64,000 bases of DNA from Prochlorococcus sp. AG-347-J19 (GCA_003279015.1 QCBV01000005.1:1-64000), one strand, 5' to 3'. Positions 8,457-18,708 are shown, counted from the stretch's first letter. Notes: a model not told the origin generated them from the sequence alone. Numbers and translations: made by a program.

Positions 8457-9080
8457 TTGAACGTTCTTAATCAACTTTCTATTTGGCTATCTTTTCAACT
8501 TTCAATAATTTTCCTCATTGGTATTCCTGTTACTCTATCCTTTTGGTCAATTAAAAAAAGAAATAAAGTAGTAAATAAACTCCTATCAATTTATTGGAAA
8601 ATATCCCTTTTATTTTTTATAAGCCTTTTACTTTTGATAGGTGAGTTTAATTATTCCCTTGTAATAACAAATATTTCCACATTATTAATGACAGTTTCCG
8701 TTTGGTTTTGGAACGATATTAATGATGAATTAAGAGAATATGATATTTCTTACTTCCTTACCTCAACGACAAAAATATGGAGATGGACGGTAACTTTTAT
8801 ATCTATCAATTTCGTAATTCAGAGCTTAAAAAACTTTAACTGCTTTTCTGTTATTAATTCAGAAGCATGTAAAATATGGCTTCAGCCTTCTTCAAATTTA
8901 TATATTTCTATAAAAAATTTGTTTAATTTTTTCTTCGGAGCTAACTTTACTCAGCCGATAGCAAAATTTTTAGGATTATTCGCATTATCAATCTATACTT
9001 TAGGCCTTATTCAATGGTCAATAATCAAATTACCTAAAAATGGAAGAAACTCTTGCTTCTCCGAAAATGGCAGAAATTGA
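8457..9080 (+). CDS. Cyanobacterial membrane protein (DUF3177-like)
   Basis: A 207-residue protein with about five hydrophobic segments (around 8-28, 44-63, 66-84, 108-125 and 165-188) and short polar linkers, including SVWFWNDINDELREYD and KIWRWTVTF. The pattern fits the cyanobacterial DUF3177 family, of unknown function. The start is TTG; no ATG or GTG lies in frame nearby. Its 3' end overlaps the next gene by 41 bp in another frame, which suggests translational coupling. Confidence 0.6.
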   Translation: MNVLNQLSIWLSFQLSIIFLIGIPVTLSFWSIKKRNKVVNKLLSIYWKISLLFFISLLLLIGEFNYSLVITNISTLLMTVSVWFWNDINDELREYDISYFLTSTTKIWRWTVTFISINFVIQSLKNFNCFSVINSEACKIWLQPSSNLYISIKNLFNFFFGANFTQPIAKFLGLFALSIYTLGLIQWSIIKLPKNGRNSCFSENGRN

Positions 9081-9375
9081 TTTAATAAATAATCTTGAAA
9101 AAATAAGTTCCGAGATACCTAATAGGATTCTTAAACTAGAAGGTTTCATTCTAAAAGAAAACCGCGAAGAACAATTAGAAATACTTATTTTTAAAGGTTT
9201 CAGTAGCTCAACAACTCATCCAATTGAAATTGATTTAGAAAAGAAAGTTATAGCATTTACTTATATACTTACAAACTTTAAACTTTATAAAGCTCCCTTA
9301 ACAGAAACCCAAGATAATTTTATAAGAGAAAATCAAAACTCAGTTTTCTTTTTGAATCAAAAAAACTGGATTTAA
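9040..9375 (+). CDS. Conserved cyanobacterial hypothetical protein
   Basis: A soluble 111-residue protein containing [24 protein letters not shown]. The FKGFSSS motif is one I associate with a small family shared by cyanobacteria and plastid-bearing eukaryotes (possibly DUF7734); function unknown. It starts inside the preceding membrane protein gene, with a further ATG at 9067 giving a shorter 102-residue product. It converges on ileS with a 4-bp overlap. Confidence 0.62.
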   Translation: MEETLASPKMAEIDLINNLEKISSEIPNRILKLEGFILKENREEQLEILIFKGFSSSTTHPIEIDLEKKVIAFTYILTNFKLYKAPLTETQDNFIRENQNSVFFLNQKNWI

Positions 9376-12278
9376 GAAAATTCAAGATTAATAATATTTG
9401 AACATCTTTTGCATAATTTTGTATTTTGGATCCCATTAAAAGTTTCTTTTTGATAATGCCAACATCTATCACACTTTTGACCATGAGCTTTTATTATTTG
9501 GATTTTCCCAAGTGCATTGTTATCGATAATCAGAGAATTCTCCACCAAATCGGTTACCACTTGAAAATTTGACACTATTAGCCAATCTCTAAATGAATCT
9601 ACATCTTGATTACCAAATTCTTTTAGCCAAGTCAGTGAATCTTTTACAACTTTATCTTCAGGTAAATAATTAACTTCAGTTTCTAAAGCTGCTCCAATTA
9701 TTTGTTTGTTTCTACATCCTTCTATAGCCTTGTTAATTTCAACTCTCAAATTTCTTAAATTTGCAATGTGCTCATTAAGAATTTGATTTTTCCATGACTT
9801 TGAAAATATAGGCCATCCTCTTTGAAATACTGATTTTTCTTTAGTTGAATATGGGATATTTTGCCAAATATCTTCAGCCATATGACAAAGCACTGGAGAA
9901 ATAAGTATGGCTAAATTTTCAACAACTTTTGACATAACAAACTGACATGATCTTCTCCTAAATTGTGATTTAGAACTTACATATAACCTATCCTTTGCAA
10001 TATCCAAATAAAAATTTGACAAATCTACAACGCAAAAACTTTGTAAGATTTGGAAAAATTTTGAAAATTCATAATTTTCATAAGCACTTGATATTTGATC
10101 TGTAACCTCAACTAATCTGCCTAACATCCATTGATCTAAAAGAGGCAATTGATCAATTTCAAAACTATTAATTTCTGGATCATAATCATGAATATTACCT
10201 AGAAGATATCTTGCAGTATTACGAACTTTCCTGTAAACGTCTGAAAGTTGCTTGAGTATATTCGAACCAATTGGAACATCTACTGAATAATCTACAGAGC
10301 TTACCCACAGCCTTAAAACATCAGCGCCATAAGCAGGTTCAGTTTTTTTATTATTGCCTCCATTAATAATTATATTTGGATCAACAACATTGCCTAAAGA
10401 TTTACTCATTTTTCTTCCGTTTTCATCAAGTGCAAAACCGTGAGTTAAAACTTTCTTATATGGAGGTTTATTATTGACCGCAACAGATGTTAGCAAAGAA
10501 GACTGGAACCATCCTCGATGTTGATCTGAGCCCTCTAAATAAAGATCAGCTGGATACTTTAATTCACTTCTCTGTTCACAAACTGCTGCCCAACTAGATC
10601 CCGAATCAAACCAGACATCCATTGTATCTGTTCCTTTTCTCCATAGATCAGATTCTTTTGCATAATTTTCTGGCAATAGATTCTTAACATCCCAATCCCA
10701 CCAAATATCTGCTCCATATTCACTAAAAAGTTTTTGAATATGATTAATTATCTCGCTGTTTAGGAGTATTTCACTACCATTTTTTTTATAAAAAACTGGT
10801 ATTGGGACACCCCAAGACCTTTGTCTGGAAATACACCAATCACCTCTACCAACAACCATAGAATAGATTCTTTTCTTTCCAGTAGCTGGCATCCATTCAA
10901 CATCTTCGATTGCCTTTAATGCAGATGATCTAAAACCATTCACAGAGGCAAACCATTGTTCTGTTGCTCTAAAAATAGTTGGTTTTTTAGTTCTCCAATC
11001 ATAAGGATATCTATGCTTATAATTTTCTTGTAATAGAAGCAGGTTATTTTCCTTTAAATATTCAATAATTAAATCATTTGCATCTTTCAGGACATTGGAT
11101 CCTTTAAATTGTCCAGAATATTCATTTAAGTTCCCTTTTTCATCAACAACACATGTAATGGGTAAATTGTATTTTTGCCCAACATTAAAGTCATCCATCC
11201 CATGACCAGGTGCAGTATGAACAATTCCAGTACCTGATTCTGTCGTAATATAGTCCCCTCCAATTACTATTCTGCAATTTTTATGATTAGTAGGATGTTG
11301 GTATTCAATATTTTCTAGAGAAGAGCCTTTAAACTCTAAAATTATCTTGAAAACTTTATTAAATTTCTTGCTAATTTCAGAAAATAAATTTTTTGCAAAA
11401 AGGTATATTCGTCTGTTTTCATCAATTGCAAAAACATAGTTTATTTTTGGATTTACTGCGACTGCTTCATTAGCAGGTATTGTCCAGGGTGTTGTCGTCC
11501 AAATAGTTATAAAAGAATTACCTAATAAAGAATCTTTTTTGATATTGGGATTCTCTTGACAAAATTTCAAAAGAATCTTGTCAGGTAATTTAGTGATTTT
11601 TAATGAAACATATATACTTTTTGAATAATGTTCATCAGGATATTCTAATTCTGCTTCTGCAAGAGCAGTTCTCGAACTTGGGCTCCAATGAACAGGTTTA
11701 AGGCCTCTGTATATATAACCATTCAAAAACATTTTTCCAAAAACTCCAATCTGAGCAGATTCATAACTTTTCCTAAGAGTTAAGTAAGGGTTATCCCAAT
11801 CTCCCCATATGCCCCACCTTTTAAAACCCGCCATTTGATTATTAATTTGTATATGTGCATAATCTGTTGCTTTTTTTCTTAGGCTTAGAGTATCCAGATT
11901 CTTTCTTTCATCAGATTTTAAATTCTGAATAACTTTTAATTCAATCGGTAAGCCATGGCAGTCCCAGCCGGGCACGTAATGTACCTTAAATCCCCTTAAG
12001 GTTTTGTATTTATTTATTATGTCTTTTAAAACTTTATTAAGAGCATGGCCCATATGAAGCGCTCCATTTGCATAAGGTGGGCCATCATGTAATGTAAATG
12101 TTTTGCCTGAATTCTTTGAACCTAATTCGAAATCAATATCATTTTTAGCCCAAAAATCCTGAATCTGAGGTTCTCTTAAAGCTGAGTTAGCACGCATAGA
12201 GAAATCGGTTTTAAGTAAGTTTAAAGTTTCTTTATAGGAAAAGTCTGATTTTTGTTCTTTGTTATTTTGAGATTTCAT
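9372..12278 (-). CDS. ileS: Isoleucyl-tRNA synthetase
   Basis: Charges tRNA-Ile. The 968-residue class I enzyme has [17 protein letters not shown] (HIGH motif, about residues 68-84), an inserted editing domain with [41 protein letters not shown] (KMSKS loop) and an anticodon-binding domain. A C-terminal zinc-finger-like segment, CDRCW and CKRC, ends the protein. Length and order match bacterial eukaryote-unlike IleS. Confidence 0.97.
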   Translation of the reverse strand: MKSQNNKEQKSDFSYKETLNLLKTDFSMRANSALREPQIQDFWAKNDIDFELGSKNSGKTFTLHDGPPYANGALHMGHALNKVLKDIINKYKTLRGFKVHYVPGWDCHGLPIELKVIQNLKSDERKNLDTLSLRKKATDYAHIQINNQMAGFKRWGIWGDWDNPYLTLRKSYESAQIGVFGKMFLNGYIYRGLKPVHWSPSSRTALAEAELEYPDEHYSKSIYVSLKITKLPDKILLKFCQENPNIKKDSLLGNSFITIWTTTPWTIPANEAVAVNPKINYVFAIDENRRIYLFAKNLFSEISKKFNKVFKIILEFKGSSLENIEYQHPTNHKNCRIVIGGDYITTESGTGIVHTAPGHGMDDFNVGQKYNLPITCVVDEKGNLNEYSGQFKGSNVLKDANDLIIEYLKENNLLLLQENYKHRYPYDWRTKKPTIFRATEQWFASVNGFRSSALKAIEDVEWMPATGKKRIYSMVVGRGDWCISRQRSWGVPIPVFYKKNGSEILLNSEIINHIQKLFSEYGADIWWDWDVKNLLPENYAKESDLWRKGTDTMDVWFDSGSSWAAVCEQRSELKYPADLYLEGSDQHRGWFQSSLLTSVAVNNKPPYKKVLTHGFALDENGRKMSKSLGNVVDPNIIINGGNNKKTEPAYGADVLRLWVSSVDYSVDVPIGSNILKQLSDVYRKVRNTARYLLGNIHDYDPEINSFEIDQLPLLDQWMLGRLVEVTDQISSAYENYEFSKFFQILQSFCVVDLSNFYLDIAKDRLYVSSKSQFRRRSCQFVMSKVVENLAILISPVLCHMAEDIWQNIPYSTKEKSVFQRGWPIFSKSWKNQILNEHIANLRNLRVEINKAIEGCRNKQIIGAALETEVNYLPEDKVVKDSLTWLKEFGNQDVDSFRDWLIVSNFQVVTDLVENSLIIDNNALGKIQIIKAHGQKCDRCWHYQKETFNGIQNTKLCKRCSNIINLEFS

Positions 12279-12384
12279 ACGTAGATATAGAAAATATTGG
12301 TGATCAAAAGAATTTTTTTAATAAATCTAATTTATTATATTCTTTCTTAATTGACCTGTAGTTATTTTGGCATGTTTCAAATAA

Positions 12385-12852
12385 TCAATTTGGTTGATTT
12401 TTAGATTTTACTTTATCATTTTTATCATTTCTTACCCACTTTTTTAGGTTTGTATTTTGATTATTAACCCCAAAATCAAAAAGATTTAAAGGTTTGGTAA
12501 AACTAGCAATCCCAAGCTTAAATGCTTCTAATGTTTTCGAAAGATTATTTTTAAATTCAACATAAGTAGTTAATTTTTTCTTTTCTTTATCTGTTAATTG
12601 ATGCCACCTAGAGAAAAAAAGCTCCACAAGATATAAAACAACTAATGCTGTAATTAGAATGAAAACCACAAAAAATGATTCATCTAAAGTTTTATTTTTG
12701 ATTATTAATATGAAACCTATTAGTAAATTCAAAAAAGCTTTTATTAAATCTTTTGGTCTACCTAGTTCAAGATAAATTATCGGCACAATTAAAAATATCG
12801 TACCAATCGCTATATAAAATGATCCAAAATAAAATATAAAACTATTCATCAA
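12385..12852 (-). CDS. Ycf66-like membrane protein
   Basis: A 155-residue protein with three hydrophobic spans (about residues 6-25, 36-53 and 58-82), then a basic, Asn/Lys-rich soluble tail ending VKSKNQPN. The N-terminal span layout and the segment VLYLVELFFSRWHQLTDKEKK resemble Ycf66-family proteins of cyanobacteria and plastids, whose function is unknown. Assignment rests on weak similarity and could be wrong. It follows tRNA-Leu and precedes ileS on the minus strand. Confidence 0.55.
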   Translation of the reverse strand: MMNSFIFYFGSFYIAIGTIFLIVPIIYLELGRPKDLIKAFLNLLIGFILIIKNKTLDESFFVVFILITALVVLYLVELFFSRWHQLTDKEKKKLTTYVEFKNNLSKTLEAFKLGIASFTKPLNLFDFGVNNQNTNLKKWVRNDKNDKVKSKNQPN

Positions 12853-12922
12853 AACTATATTATTGATTAAATTATAAGAAGTTGATTTAAATAAATAAAC
12901 TCTCTATCAGAATTCCCTTAAG

Positions 12923-13004
12923 TGCGGTCGGGGAGACTTGAACTCCCACACCCGAAGATACGAGTACCTAAAACTCGCGCGTCTACCAATTCCGCCACGA
13001 CCGC
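12923..13004 (-). tRNA. tRNA-Leu (anticodon UAG)
   Basis: 82 nt on the minus strand. The acceptor arms GCGGTCG and CGACCGC pair fully, with discriminator A. The D-arm region reads TGGCGGAATTGGTAGACGCG, the anticodon stem CGAGT/ACTCG encloses the loop TTTAGGT with anticodon TAG, a short variable arm (class II) follows, and the T-arm reads GGGAGTTCAAGTCTCCC. It decodes CUA and other CUN codons. CCA is not encoded. It is the only tRNA I can find in the window. Confidence 0.95.
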
Positions 13005-13204
13005 TCAAATAAAATAATAATTGAAGGAGGTTTATTTTAAAAATATTTTTAACTTAAGATGATTAATTTGACACATAAAATAAAATTCAATATTTTTTTA
13101 AAAAAATTTTTTATTTAAGCATGCAATCTTCTGGAAATATTAGTTATATTATTTGAAGAATATAAGAAACAATTTCTAACTTAACCAATAAAAATAAAAT
13201 AAAA

Positions 13205-14191
13205 ATTACTAATTCTTCAAGATCACTAAATTGGCAAAAGGAGATAAAAAATTTTGTAGATCCGCCGAGCTTTTGGAATCCAACATTATTTTTATTTTTT
13301 GGCGGTTATTTTCTAGCATTTCTTAGCATATGGCAATGGTATAGGGGAGTTTGGCCTTTACCATTACTTGTAGCCACTGCTTTTTTGGCTTTGCACATTG
13401 AAGGTACTGTTATCCATGATGCTTGTCATAAAGCTGCCCACCCAGTTCCTTGGATAAATCAAGCAATGGGTCATGGCTCAGCAATACTGTTAGGATTCAG
13501 CTTTCCAGTCTTTACAAGAGTACATTTACAACATCATATTCACGTAAATCATCCAAAAAATGATCCGGATCATATTGTTAGTACATTTGGTCCTATTTGG
13601 CTAATTGCACCAAGATTTTTTTATCACGAAGTATTTTTCTTTCAAAGAAAACTTTGGAGAAAATATGAATTACTTCAATGGGGAATTGAAAGATCCGTAT
13701 TTTTAACAATAATCTTGGCAGGTTTGAAATTTGACTTTATGAATTTAATTTATAATCTTTGGTTCGGACCGGCATTAATGGTTGGAGTTACTTTAGGAAT
13801 ATTTTTTGATTATCTACCACATAGACCTTTTAAATCAAGAAACAAATGGATAAATTCTCGTGTTTATCCAAGCAAATTTATGAATTTTTTAATAATGGGT
13901 CAAAATTACCACCTTATCCACCATCTTTGGCCCTCGATTCCTTGGTTTGAATACAAAATTGCCTATGAAAAAACAAAGCCATTATTAGATATGAAAGGAT
14001 CCCCTCAAAGAGTTGGGATATTTGAAAGTAAAGAAGACATTTTTAACTTTATTTATGATTTATTGATAGGTGTAAGGAGTCACAGTAAAAAGAGGGGGAA
14101 GATAAGAAAAATTATAAATTTATATCCAAGTAATAAAATAAAAAAATTTTTATTAAAAATAGTCAATAAAACATTTATAGGAAGCAATTAA
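13205..14191 (+). CDS. crtR: Beta-carotene hydroxylase CrtR
   Basis: Di-iron membrane hydroxylase that converts beta-carotene to zeaxanthin. Histidine boxes are present: HDACHKAAH, HLQHHIHVNHP and YHLIHHLWP, with NDPDHIVSTFGPIWLIAPRFFYHEVFFFQR between. The conserved N-terminal segment NFVDPPSFWNPTL lies well upstream of the first TTG in frame (13385), and no ATG, GTG or TTG occurs between the stop at 13163 and 13385. I place the start tentatively at ATT 13205, giving 328 residues, close to family length. An alternative is a TTG at 13231 in another frame plus a one-base indel in the A run near 13245-13250. Confidence 0.85.
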   Translation: MTNSSRSLNWQKEIKNFVDPPSFWNPTLFLFFGGYFLAFLSIWQWYRGVWPLPLLVATAFLALHIEGTVIHDACHKAAHPVPWINQAMGHGSAILLGFSFPVFTRVHLQHHIHVNHPKNDPDHIVSTFGPIWLIAPRFFYHEVFFFQRKLWRKYELLQWGIERSVFLTIILAGLKFDFMNLIYNLWFGPALMVGVTLGIFFDYLPHRPFKSRNKWINSRVYPSKFMNFLIMGQNYHLIHHLWPSIPWFEYKIAYEKTKPLLDMKGSPQRVGIFESKEDIFNFIYDLLIGVRSHSKKRGKIRKIINLYPSNKIKKFLLKIVNKTFIGSN

Positions 14192-14200
14192 TTAATTAAT

Positions 14201-14494
14201 TCATTCATTCATAATTTTTGGAACCTTAAAAAATTTTTCTTCTCTCGATGGGGCCAATTCTAAAAGCTCTTCAATGCAATCAGAATTTTTCTTTTCATCT
14301 TTTCTAAATACATTAATAACCTCTATAGCCCTGGTTGTACAGGGCACATCATCTGTATCTATTTTTTCAAGTTGTCTTATATAACCTAAAATTTTTTCTA
14401 ATTGTAATGCGTGATTTTTTATTTCACCCTCATTAAGTTCTAATCTCGCTAAGTTAGCAACTTTTTTTACTTCCTCTTTGGTTATTTTTGTCAT
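14201..14494 (-). CDS. gatC: Aspartyl/glutamyl-tRNA amidotransferase subunit C
   Basis: Small subunit of the GatCAB complex that converts Glu-tRNA-Gln to Gln-tRNA-Gln. The 97-residue protein starts MTKITKEEVKKVANLARLEL, the typical GatC N terminus, and has ILGYIRQLEKIDTDDVPCT and a C-terminal PSREEKFFKVPKIM. Length is normal. It is convergent with crtR; both stop codons lie near a run of short tandem ATTA/ATTC repeats. gatA and gatB are not in the window. Confidence 0.93.
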   Translation of the reverse strand: MTKITKEEVKKVANLARLELNEGEIKNHALQLEKILGYIRQLEKIDTDDVPCTTRAIEVINVFRKDEKKNSDCIEELLELAPSREEKFFKVPKIMNE

Positions 14495-14722
14495 AACTTT
14501 AATCTTCTCTTTTATTAAATGATAGTTTATTTAATACATTTTTATTTATATATCCTTCGAATGTCTAATAATTATGAAAAAACTGACAATCACATTTTTT
14601 GAAAATCAATATCAATTAATAGCTTTAATTATCTTCCTAGGTTAAATATAGTAATAGACAAATATTGAAAAATAGAAGAAAACTTTTTTCCAAAAAATTT
14701 TTTTTATCGTCACTCCAAACTT

Positions 14723-15256
14723 GTGGCCCCTGATTTAATAGGCTGTTACCTCATAAAAAAAAATAATAAGAAAGATCAACTTAAGGGTATTATCGTTGAA
14801 ACTGAAGCTTATTCAGAGGAAGAAGAAGCTTGTCATGGTTATTGCAAAATTACTAAATCGAACAAATCATTATTTGGCAACCCTGGAACATTTTATATTT
14901 ACAAATCTTATGGCATTCATCATTGTTTAAACATAGTGACTGATAAGGTAAATTTTGCGAGCGGTGTATTAATAAGGGCAGTTTTTATTGAAAACAAAAA
15001 TGAAAGATTAGCTTCTGGACCTGGACTAGTTACTAAAACATTCGGAGTAGACATATCATTAAACTCACTTGAAGTTCTTAATAACAACTCTTTATGTATT
15101 TCTCCCAGAGAATCAACTCTAGAAGAAAAAGATCTAATTCAAACTACGAGAATTGGCATATCAAAGGCAAAAAATATAAAATGGCGTTGGTATCTCAAAA
15201 ATAGTAGGAGTGTTAGTAAAAGATTAAAAGGTGACAAAACACCTAAATTTGAATAA
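14723..15256 (+). CDS. 3-methyladenine DNA glycosylase (AAG/MPG family)
   Basis: Base-excision repair enzyme that removes alkylated purines. Family features are VAPDLIGCYLI, GIIVETEAYSEEEEACHGY with the catalytic Glu, GTFYIYKSYGIHHCLNIVT, GVLIRA and ASGPGLVTKTFGVD. From GTG 14723 the product is 177 residues, short of the usual 190-200. In the same frame the codons upstream read NFFPKNFFYRHSKL, which looks like the family's LPxxFF N-terminal helix, but no normal start codon exists there. A TTG at 14665 is out of frame by one base, with a run of eight T between. The true start is therefore unresolved. Confidence 0.85.
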   Translation: MAPDLIGCYLIKKNNKKDQLKGIIVETEAYSEEEEACHGYCKITKSNKSLFGNPGTFYIYKSYGIHHCLNIVTDKVNFASGVLIRAVFIENKNERLASGPGLVTKTFGVDISLNSLEVLNNNSLCISPRESTLEEKDLIQTTRIGISKAKNIKWRWYLKNSRSVSKRLKGDKTPKFE

Positions 15257-15277
15257 CCATTTATCTTTTTAAGCGTA

Positions 15278-16294
15278 ATGCAAATTTGGCCTCATAAACA
15301 TATCCACACACTCGCTAATTTTTCAATTAAAGATTATGAGTCAGTATTTGAATTAGCTAATAGATTTGATGCACTAAAGAATGCAGGAACGAAAAAGATA
15401 CCGGCCTTACAAGGAACTTTGGTAACATCTTTATTTTTTGAAGCTAGTACAAGAACAAAAAATAGCTTTGAGCTTGCGGCAAAGAGGCTTTCTGCTGATG
15501 TACAAACGTTTGCGCCATCCTCAAGTTCTTTAACGAAAGGCGAAACAATCATTGATACAGCCATAACTTATTCTGCTATGGGAGCCGATACATTAGTTAT
15601 TAGACATTCATCAAGTTACATAACATTTGAAATCGCAAAAAAACTTGACGCAATAAATTCTAAGACTTCAATTCTTAACGCGGGAGATGGATTACATAGT
15701 CACCCTAGCCAAGGATTGCTTGACATCTATACATTGATAAAATTCTTTTCCAAAAAAACAATGAATCCGGAGGTTTTAAATTCTAAAAAAATTTTAATAA
15801 TTGGAGACGTTAATCATTCAAGGGTTGCAAGATCAAATCTTTGGGCTTTGAGTGCATTCGGCGCAGACATAATCTTATGTGGTCCTAAGACATTAATACC
15901 TGATGAATTTATCAATTTTTTAAAAACTCCCGCACCAAATCAAATAGGAGACCCTGTTAAATCAAGAGGCTCTATAACAATTTCTAGATCATTGGAAGAA
16001 TCAATAAAAATTGCAGATGCAATTATTGTTTTAAGACTCCAGAAAGAGAGAATGATGGAAAATTTACTTAGCAGCATTGATTCATATAGTTTGGATTATG
16101 GCTTAACCCCAGAAAAATTATCTTTGAATGATAAAGAAATTCCAATTCTTCATCCTGGACCTATAAATAGGGATATTGAAATTAGTAGTAAAGTAGTGGA
16201 TGAATATCCCAATTGCTTAATCAACAATCAAGTTGCAAATGGAATTCCTATAAGAATGGCATTGCTTTATCTATTACAGAAATACAACAAATAA
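15278..16294 (+). CDS. pyrB: Aspartate carbamoyltransferase catalytic chain
   Basis: Condenses carbamoyl phosphate and aspartate in pyrimidine synthesis. The 338-residue protein has the carbamoyl-phosphate loop [51 protein letters not shown] and the C-terminal [14 protein letters not shown]. Length is a little above the common 305-310. It begins 21 nt after the glycosylase stop. pyrD lies elsewhere in the window (48.4 kb). No regulatory chain is adjacent. Confidence 0.96.
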   Translation: MQIWPHKHIHTLANFSIKDYESVFELANRFDALKNAGTKKIPALQGTLVTSLFFEASTRTKNSFELAAKRLSADVQTFAPSSSSLTKGETIIDTAITYSAMGADTLVIRHSSSYITFEIAKKLDAINSKTSILNAGDGLHSHPSQGLLDIYTLIKFFSKKTMNPEVLNSKKILIIGDVNHSRVARSNLWALSAFGADIILCGPKTLIPDEFINFLKTPAPNQIGDPVKSRGSITISRSLEESIKIADAIIVLRLQKERMMENLLSSIDSYSLDYGLTPEKLSLNDKEIPILHPGPINRDIEISSKVVDEYPNCLINNQVANGIPIRMALLYLLQKYNK

Positions 16295-16296
16295 AT

Positions 16297-16638
16297 TTAT
16301 AGCAACTTAAGACTTTCAGTAAAGAAACCATAAAATAATCCTAATCTTAAAGAATCTAATAAAAGTACTAAAAATTTCCTTTTCTTTTGAAATCTAAAAT
16401 TTCTTCTTAAAGCTATCAAAGTTTCTATAAAGGCTACTGATAAGAAAGCAGCTACAGGATCCATGAGTTCCACAACGGCACTAACCATTCCAACAGAGCT
16501 TCCAACGAAGTAGCCAATTAAAAGTGTAATCAATGAAATCGAATATCTTCGCCATGGATTATTAGCCCAAATACTTAATGTCTGAATATTTTCCACAATC
16601 TTTAGCTGAAATTTTGTCTTTTGAGGTCTAACAACCAT
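16297..16638 (-). CDS. Ycf20-like membrane protein (DUF565)
   Basis: A 113-residue protein with a basic N terminus, a hydrophobic span SISLITLLIGYFVGSSVGM (about 33-51), a second at about 58-76, and a third near the C terminus in an amphipathic basic region (LLDSLRLGLFYGFFTESLKLL). The layout and the GYFVGSSVG segment fit the Ycf20/DUF565 family of cyanobacteria and plastids; plant homologues have been linked to photoprotection, but the function here is unknown. It is convergent with pyrB, 2 bp apart. Confidence 0.7.
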   Translation of the reverse strand: MVVRPQKTKFQLKIVENIQTLSIWANNPWRRYSISLITLLIGYFVGSSVGMVSAVVELMDPVAAFLSVAFIETLIALRRNFRFQKKRKFLVLLLDSLRLGLFYGFFTESLKLL

Positions 16639-16649
16639 TTTGCATTAAA

Positions 16650-16850
16650 CTAAGCGGCTTGAGAGTTTGATTGAATTTTAATATTTCCTTCTACTAATTC
16701 AAGTAATGCTTCTAACTGAGCCATTATTCCTCTTAATTCGCTTGGTTCAGGGAAAAGGTCATCTTCTTTTATTCCTAAATGCATTTCTTTAAGCTCTTGT
16801 CTTAAATAGCGTATGTGACAAATGACTTGTTCTTTTTTGGTTTGCGACAT
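16650..16850 (-). CDS. Small conserved hypothetical protein
   Basis: A 66-residue, mostly helical and acidic protein beginning MSQTKKEQVICHIRYLRQEL and containing FPEPSELRGIMAQLEALLELVEG. There is no membrane segment or recognisable domain. It begins 11 bp upstream of the Ycf20-like gene on the same strand, so they are likely cotranscribed. The compact leucine pattern suggests a real small protein; I cannot name its function. Confidence 0.65.
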   Translation of the reverse strand: MSQTKKEQVICHIRYLRQELKEMHLGIKEDDLFPEPSELRGIMAQLEALLELVEGNIKIQSNSQAA

Positions 16851-17068
16851 GACTTGATTATTAATCTACATATTTTAAGAAAGAATATTTTTGAAAATGA
16901 GATTTTGCATTTTTATGACTGAAAATGAAGATAAATGACTTAATAACAGTTTAAAAAGATTATTAATTTCAAAAATTTTCATATTCTTGAAAATATGTAA
17001 TTAATATTTCCATCAATTTTAAATAATTACTTGAGGCTTTATTATTGAAATATATTGGCTTTATTCAT

Positions 17069-17290
17069 ATGGAATTTATTTCTGAAAATAAAATAAGTGA
17101 AGAGCTAGTAAATTCATTTGATGAAGAAATGACCCTTGAGCTTGCAAAAAGACTAGAGGAGGATAATTACATGACACCGTTTGATGGTTTAAAAGACTGG
17201 CACTTACTGAGAGCACTTGCAATCAACAGACCTGAATTAACATCTGATTATATCCATCTCCTTGATCAAGAACCTTTCGATGAAAACTAA
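17069..17290 (+). CDS. DUF2555 small cyanobacterial protein
   Basis: A 73-residue acidic protein with MTLELAKRLEEDNYMTPFDGLKDWHLLRALAINRPEL and the ending YIHLLDQEPFDEN. The FDGLxDWHLLRA and YIHLLD motifs are the core of DUF2555, found in cyanobacteria; function not established as far as I know. I chose ATG 17069 (MEFISENK) over a TTG eight codons upstream because family members start near the helix. Its stop overlaps the coaBC start by 11 bp, so the two are likely coupled. Confidence 0.78.
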   Translation: MEFISENKISEELVNSFDEEMTLELAKRLEEDNYMTPFDGLKDWHLLRALAINRPELTSDYIHLLDQEPFDEN

Positions 17291-18527
17291 AAGTACGGAC
17301 TTCAAAATAAAAGTTCTTTTATTAATTACTGGGAGTATTGCAGCTGTAAGAATTCCATTATTAGTTAGCCAATTAGCGAAAGAAAATTATGAAATAAGAT
17401 GCGTTTTATCTAAAAATGCAGAAAAATTAATTAAGCCGCTTTCTCTTTCGATCTTAAGTAGAAATCCTTGCATTTTAGAAAATGATCAATGGTCAAATAG
17501 CCAATCAAAACCTCTTCACATAGAACTAAGTAATTGGGCTGATATTTTAATAATTGCCCCTTTAACAGCGACAACATTAGCAAAATGGGTCACTGGAAAT
17601 GCAGAGGGATTGATTCCAAGCATTTTAATATCAAATATAAAGCCAATTATTGTTGCACCAGCAATGAATACACAAATGTGGCTAAATAAAGCTGTCCAAA
17701 AAAATTATGAGGATCTACAGAATTACGAGAATGTTTTGTCTTTAAAACCAAGTGAAGGCATATTAGCATGTGATGCTATTGGCATCGGTAAGATCCCTCC
17801 AAATGATCTGATTCAATTAGCTCTTGAATATATAGCTTCACACAAACAACATTCATATCGCAAAGATTTATTTAATAAAAAAATTTTAATAACTGGAGGT
17901 TGCACCTCAGAGAAGATTGACGCGGCAAGACACATCACTAACAAAAGCTCTGGAGCTATGGGCCTACTTCTTTCTCAAGTAGCAAGGTTCAGAGGAGCTC
18001 AAGTAAAGTATATCCATGGGCCTCTGAAAATCGATAAGAATCTTACTGATGGAATAAAAAGATATGAGATTGAAACTAGTGCTGATTTAATTAGGGCACT
18101 TGATAATGAGATATCAAATTATGATTATTTTTTCATGAATGCAGCAGTATCTGATTTTAAGATAAAATCTGATACTTCAGCTAAAATTCCCAAAAATAAA
18201 ATTAATGATTATTTAAACAAAAACTTTGAGCTAGTCCCAGATATTTTAAAAACAATTGGTAAATCAAAAAAAGATAACCAAGTTTTTGTGGGATTTTGCG
18301 CTTTTACAGGATCTATCGAAGAAGCACGAATAACAATTAAAGAAAAGATTCTCCAAAAGGGTTGTGATTATCTATTCGCAAATCCAATTGATCTTGAGGG
18401 TCAAGGATTTGGCTTTTTGGCACAAAATGAAGGTTGGCTGTTCGATAAAAAGAATTTGGAACACTACATTGACAAAACATCCAAAATTGATTTAGCAAAT
18501 AAGTTAATAACCCAAATTATTTCATAA
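17280..18527 (+). CDS. coaBC: Bifunctional CoaBC (phosphopantothenoylcysteine synthetase/decarboxylase)
   Basis: Two steps of coenzyme A synthesis. The N-terminal CoaC flavoprotein part (about residues 10-185) has LLITGSIAAVRIP, PLTATTLAKWVTGNAEGL and VAPAMNTQMW. The C-terminal CoaB part (about 195-415) has KKILITGGCTSEKID, RHITNKSSGAMG, NAAVSDFK and VGFCAFTG. I chose ATG 17280; a TTG 18 nt upstream also opens the frame. It overlaps the DUF2555 gene. Confidence 0.95.
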   Translation: MKTKSTDFKIKVLLLITGSIAAVRIPLLVSQLAKENYEIRCVLSKNAEKLIKPLSLSILSRNPCILENDQWSNSQSKPLHIELSNWADILIIAPLTATTLAKWVTGNAEGLIPSILISNIKPIIVAPAMNTQMWLNKAVQKNYEDLQNYENVLSLKPSEGILACDAIGIGKIPPNDLIQLALEYIASHKQHSYRKDLFNKKILITGGCTSEKIDAARHITNKSSGAMGLLLSQVARFRGAQVKYIHGPLKIDKNLTDGIKRYEIETSADLIRALDNEISNYDYFFMNAAVSDFKIKSDTSAKIPKNKINDYLNKNFELVPDILKTIGKSKKDNQVFVGFCAFTGSIEEARITIKEKILQKGCDYLFANPIDLEGQGFGFLAQNEGWLFDKKNLEHYIDKTSKIDLANKLITQIIS

Positions 18528-18708
18528 AAAATTTAAAAAAGATTTGTTAATTTGTATTTTTTTGTAATCTTAATCATTAAAAATAATGTAATAGCTTAAA
18601 ATAATTCCAGTTTTTTAATGTCTAAAAAGCTACGGGTTGTTTCGAGGATTTAAAAGTTCTATCTTTTATGGTCCTTTGCCTTGTAATATCCGTACTGAAA
18701 CTATTTAG

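Noticed and set aside
18528-18708. Regulatory RNA upstream of psbO
   Set aside because: A leader is possible, but I see no stable structure or known motif to support one.
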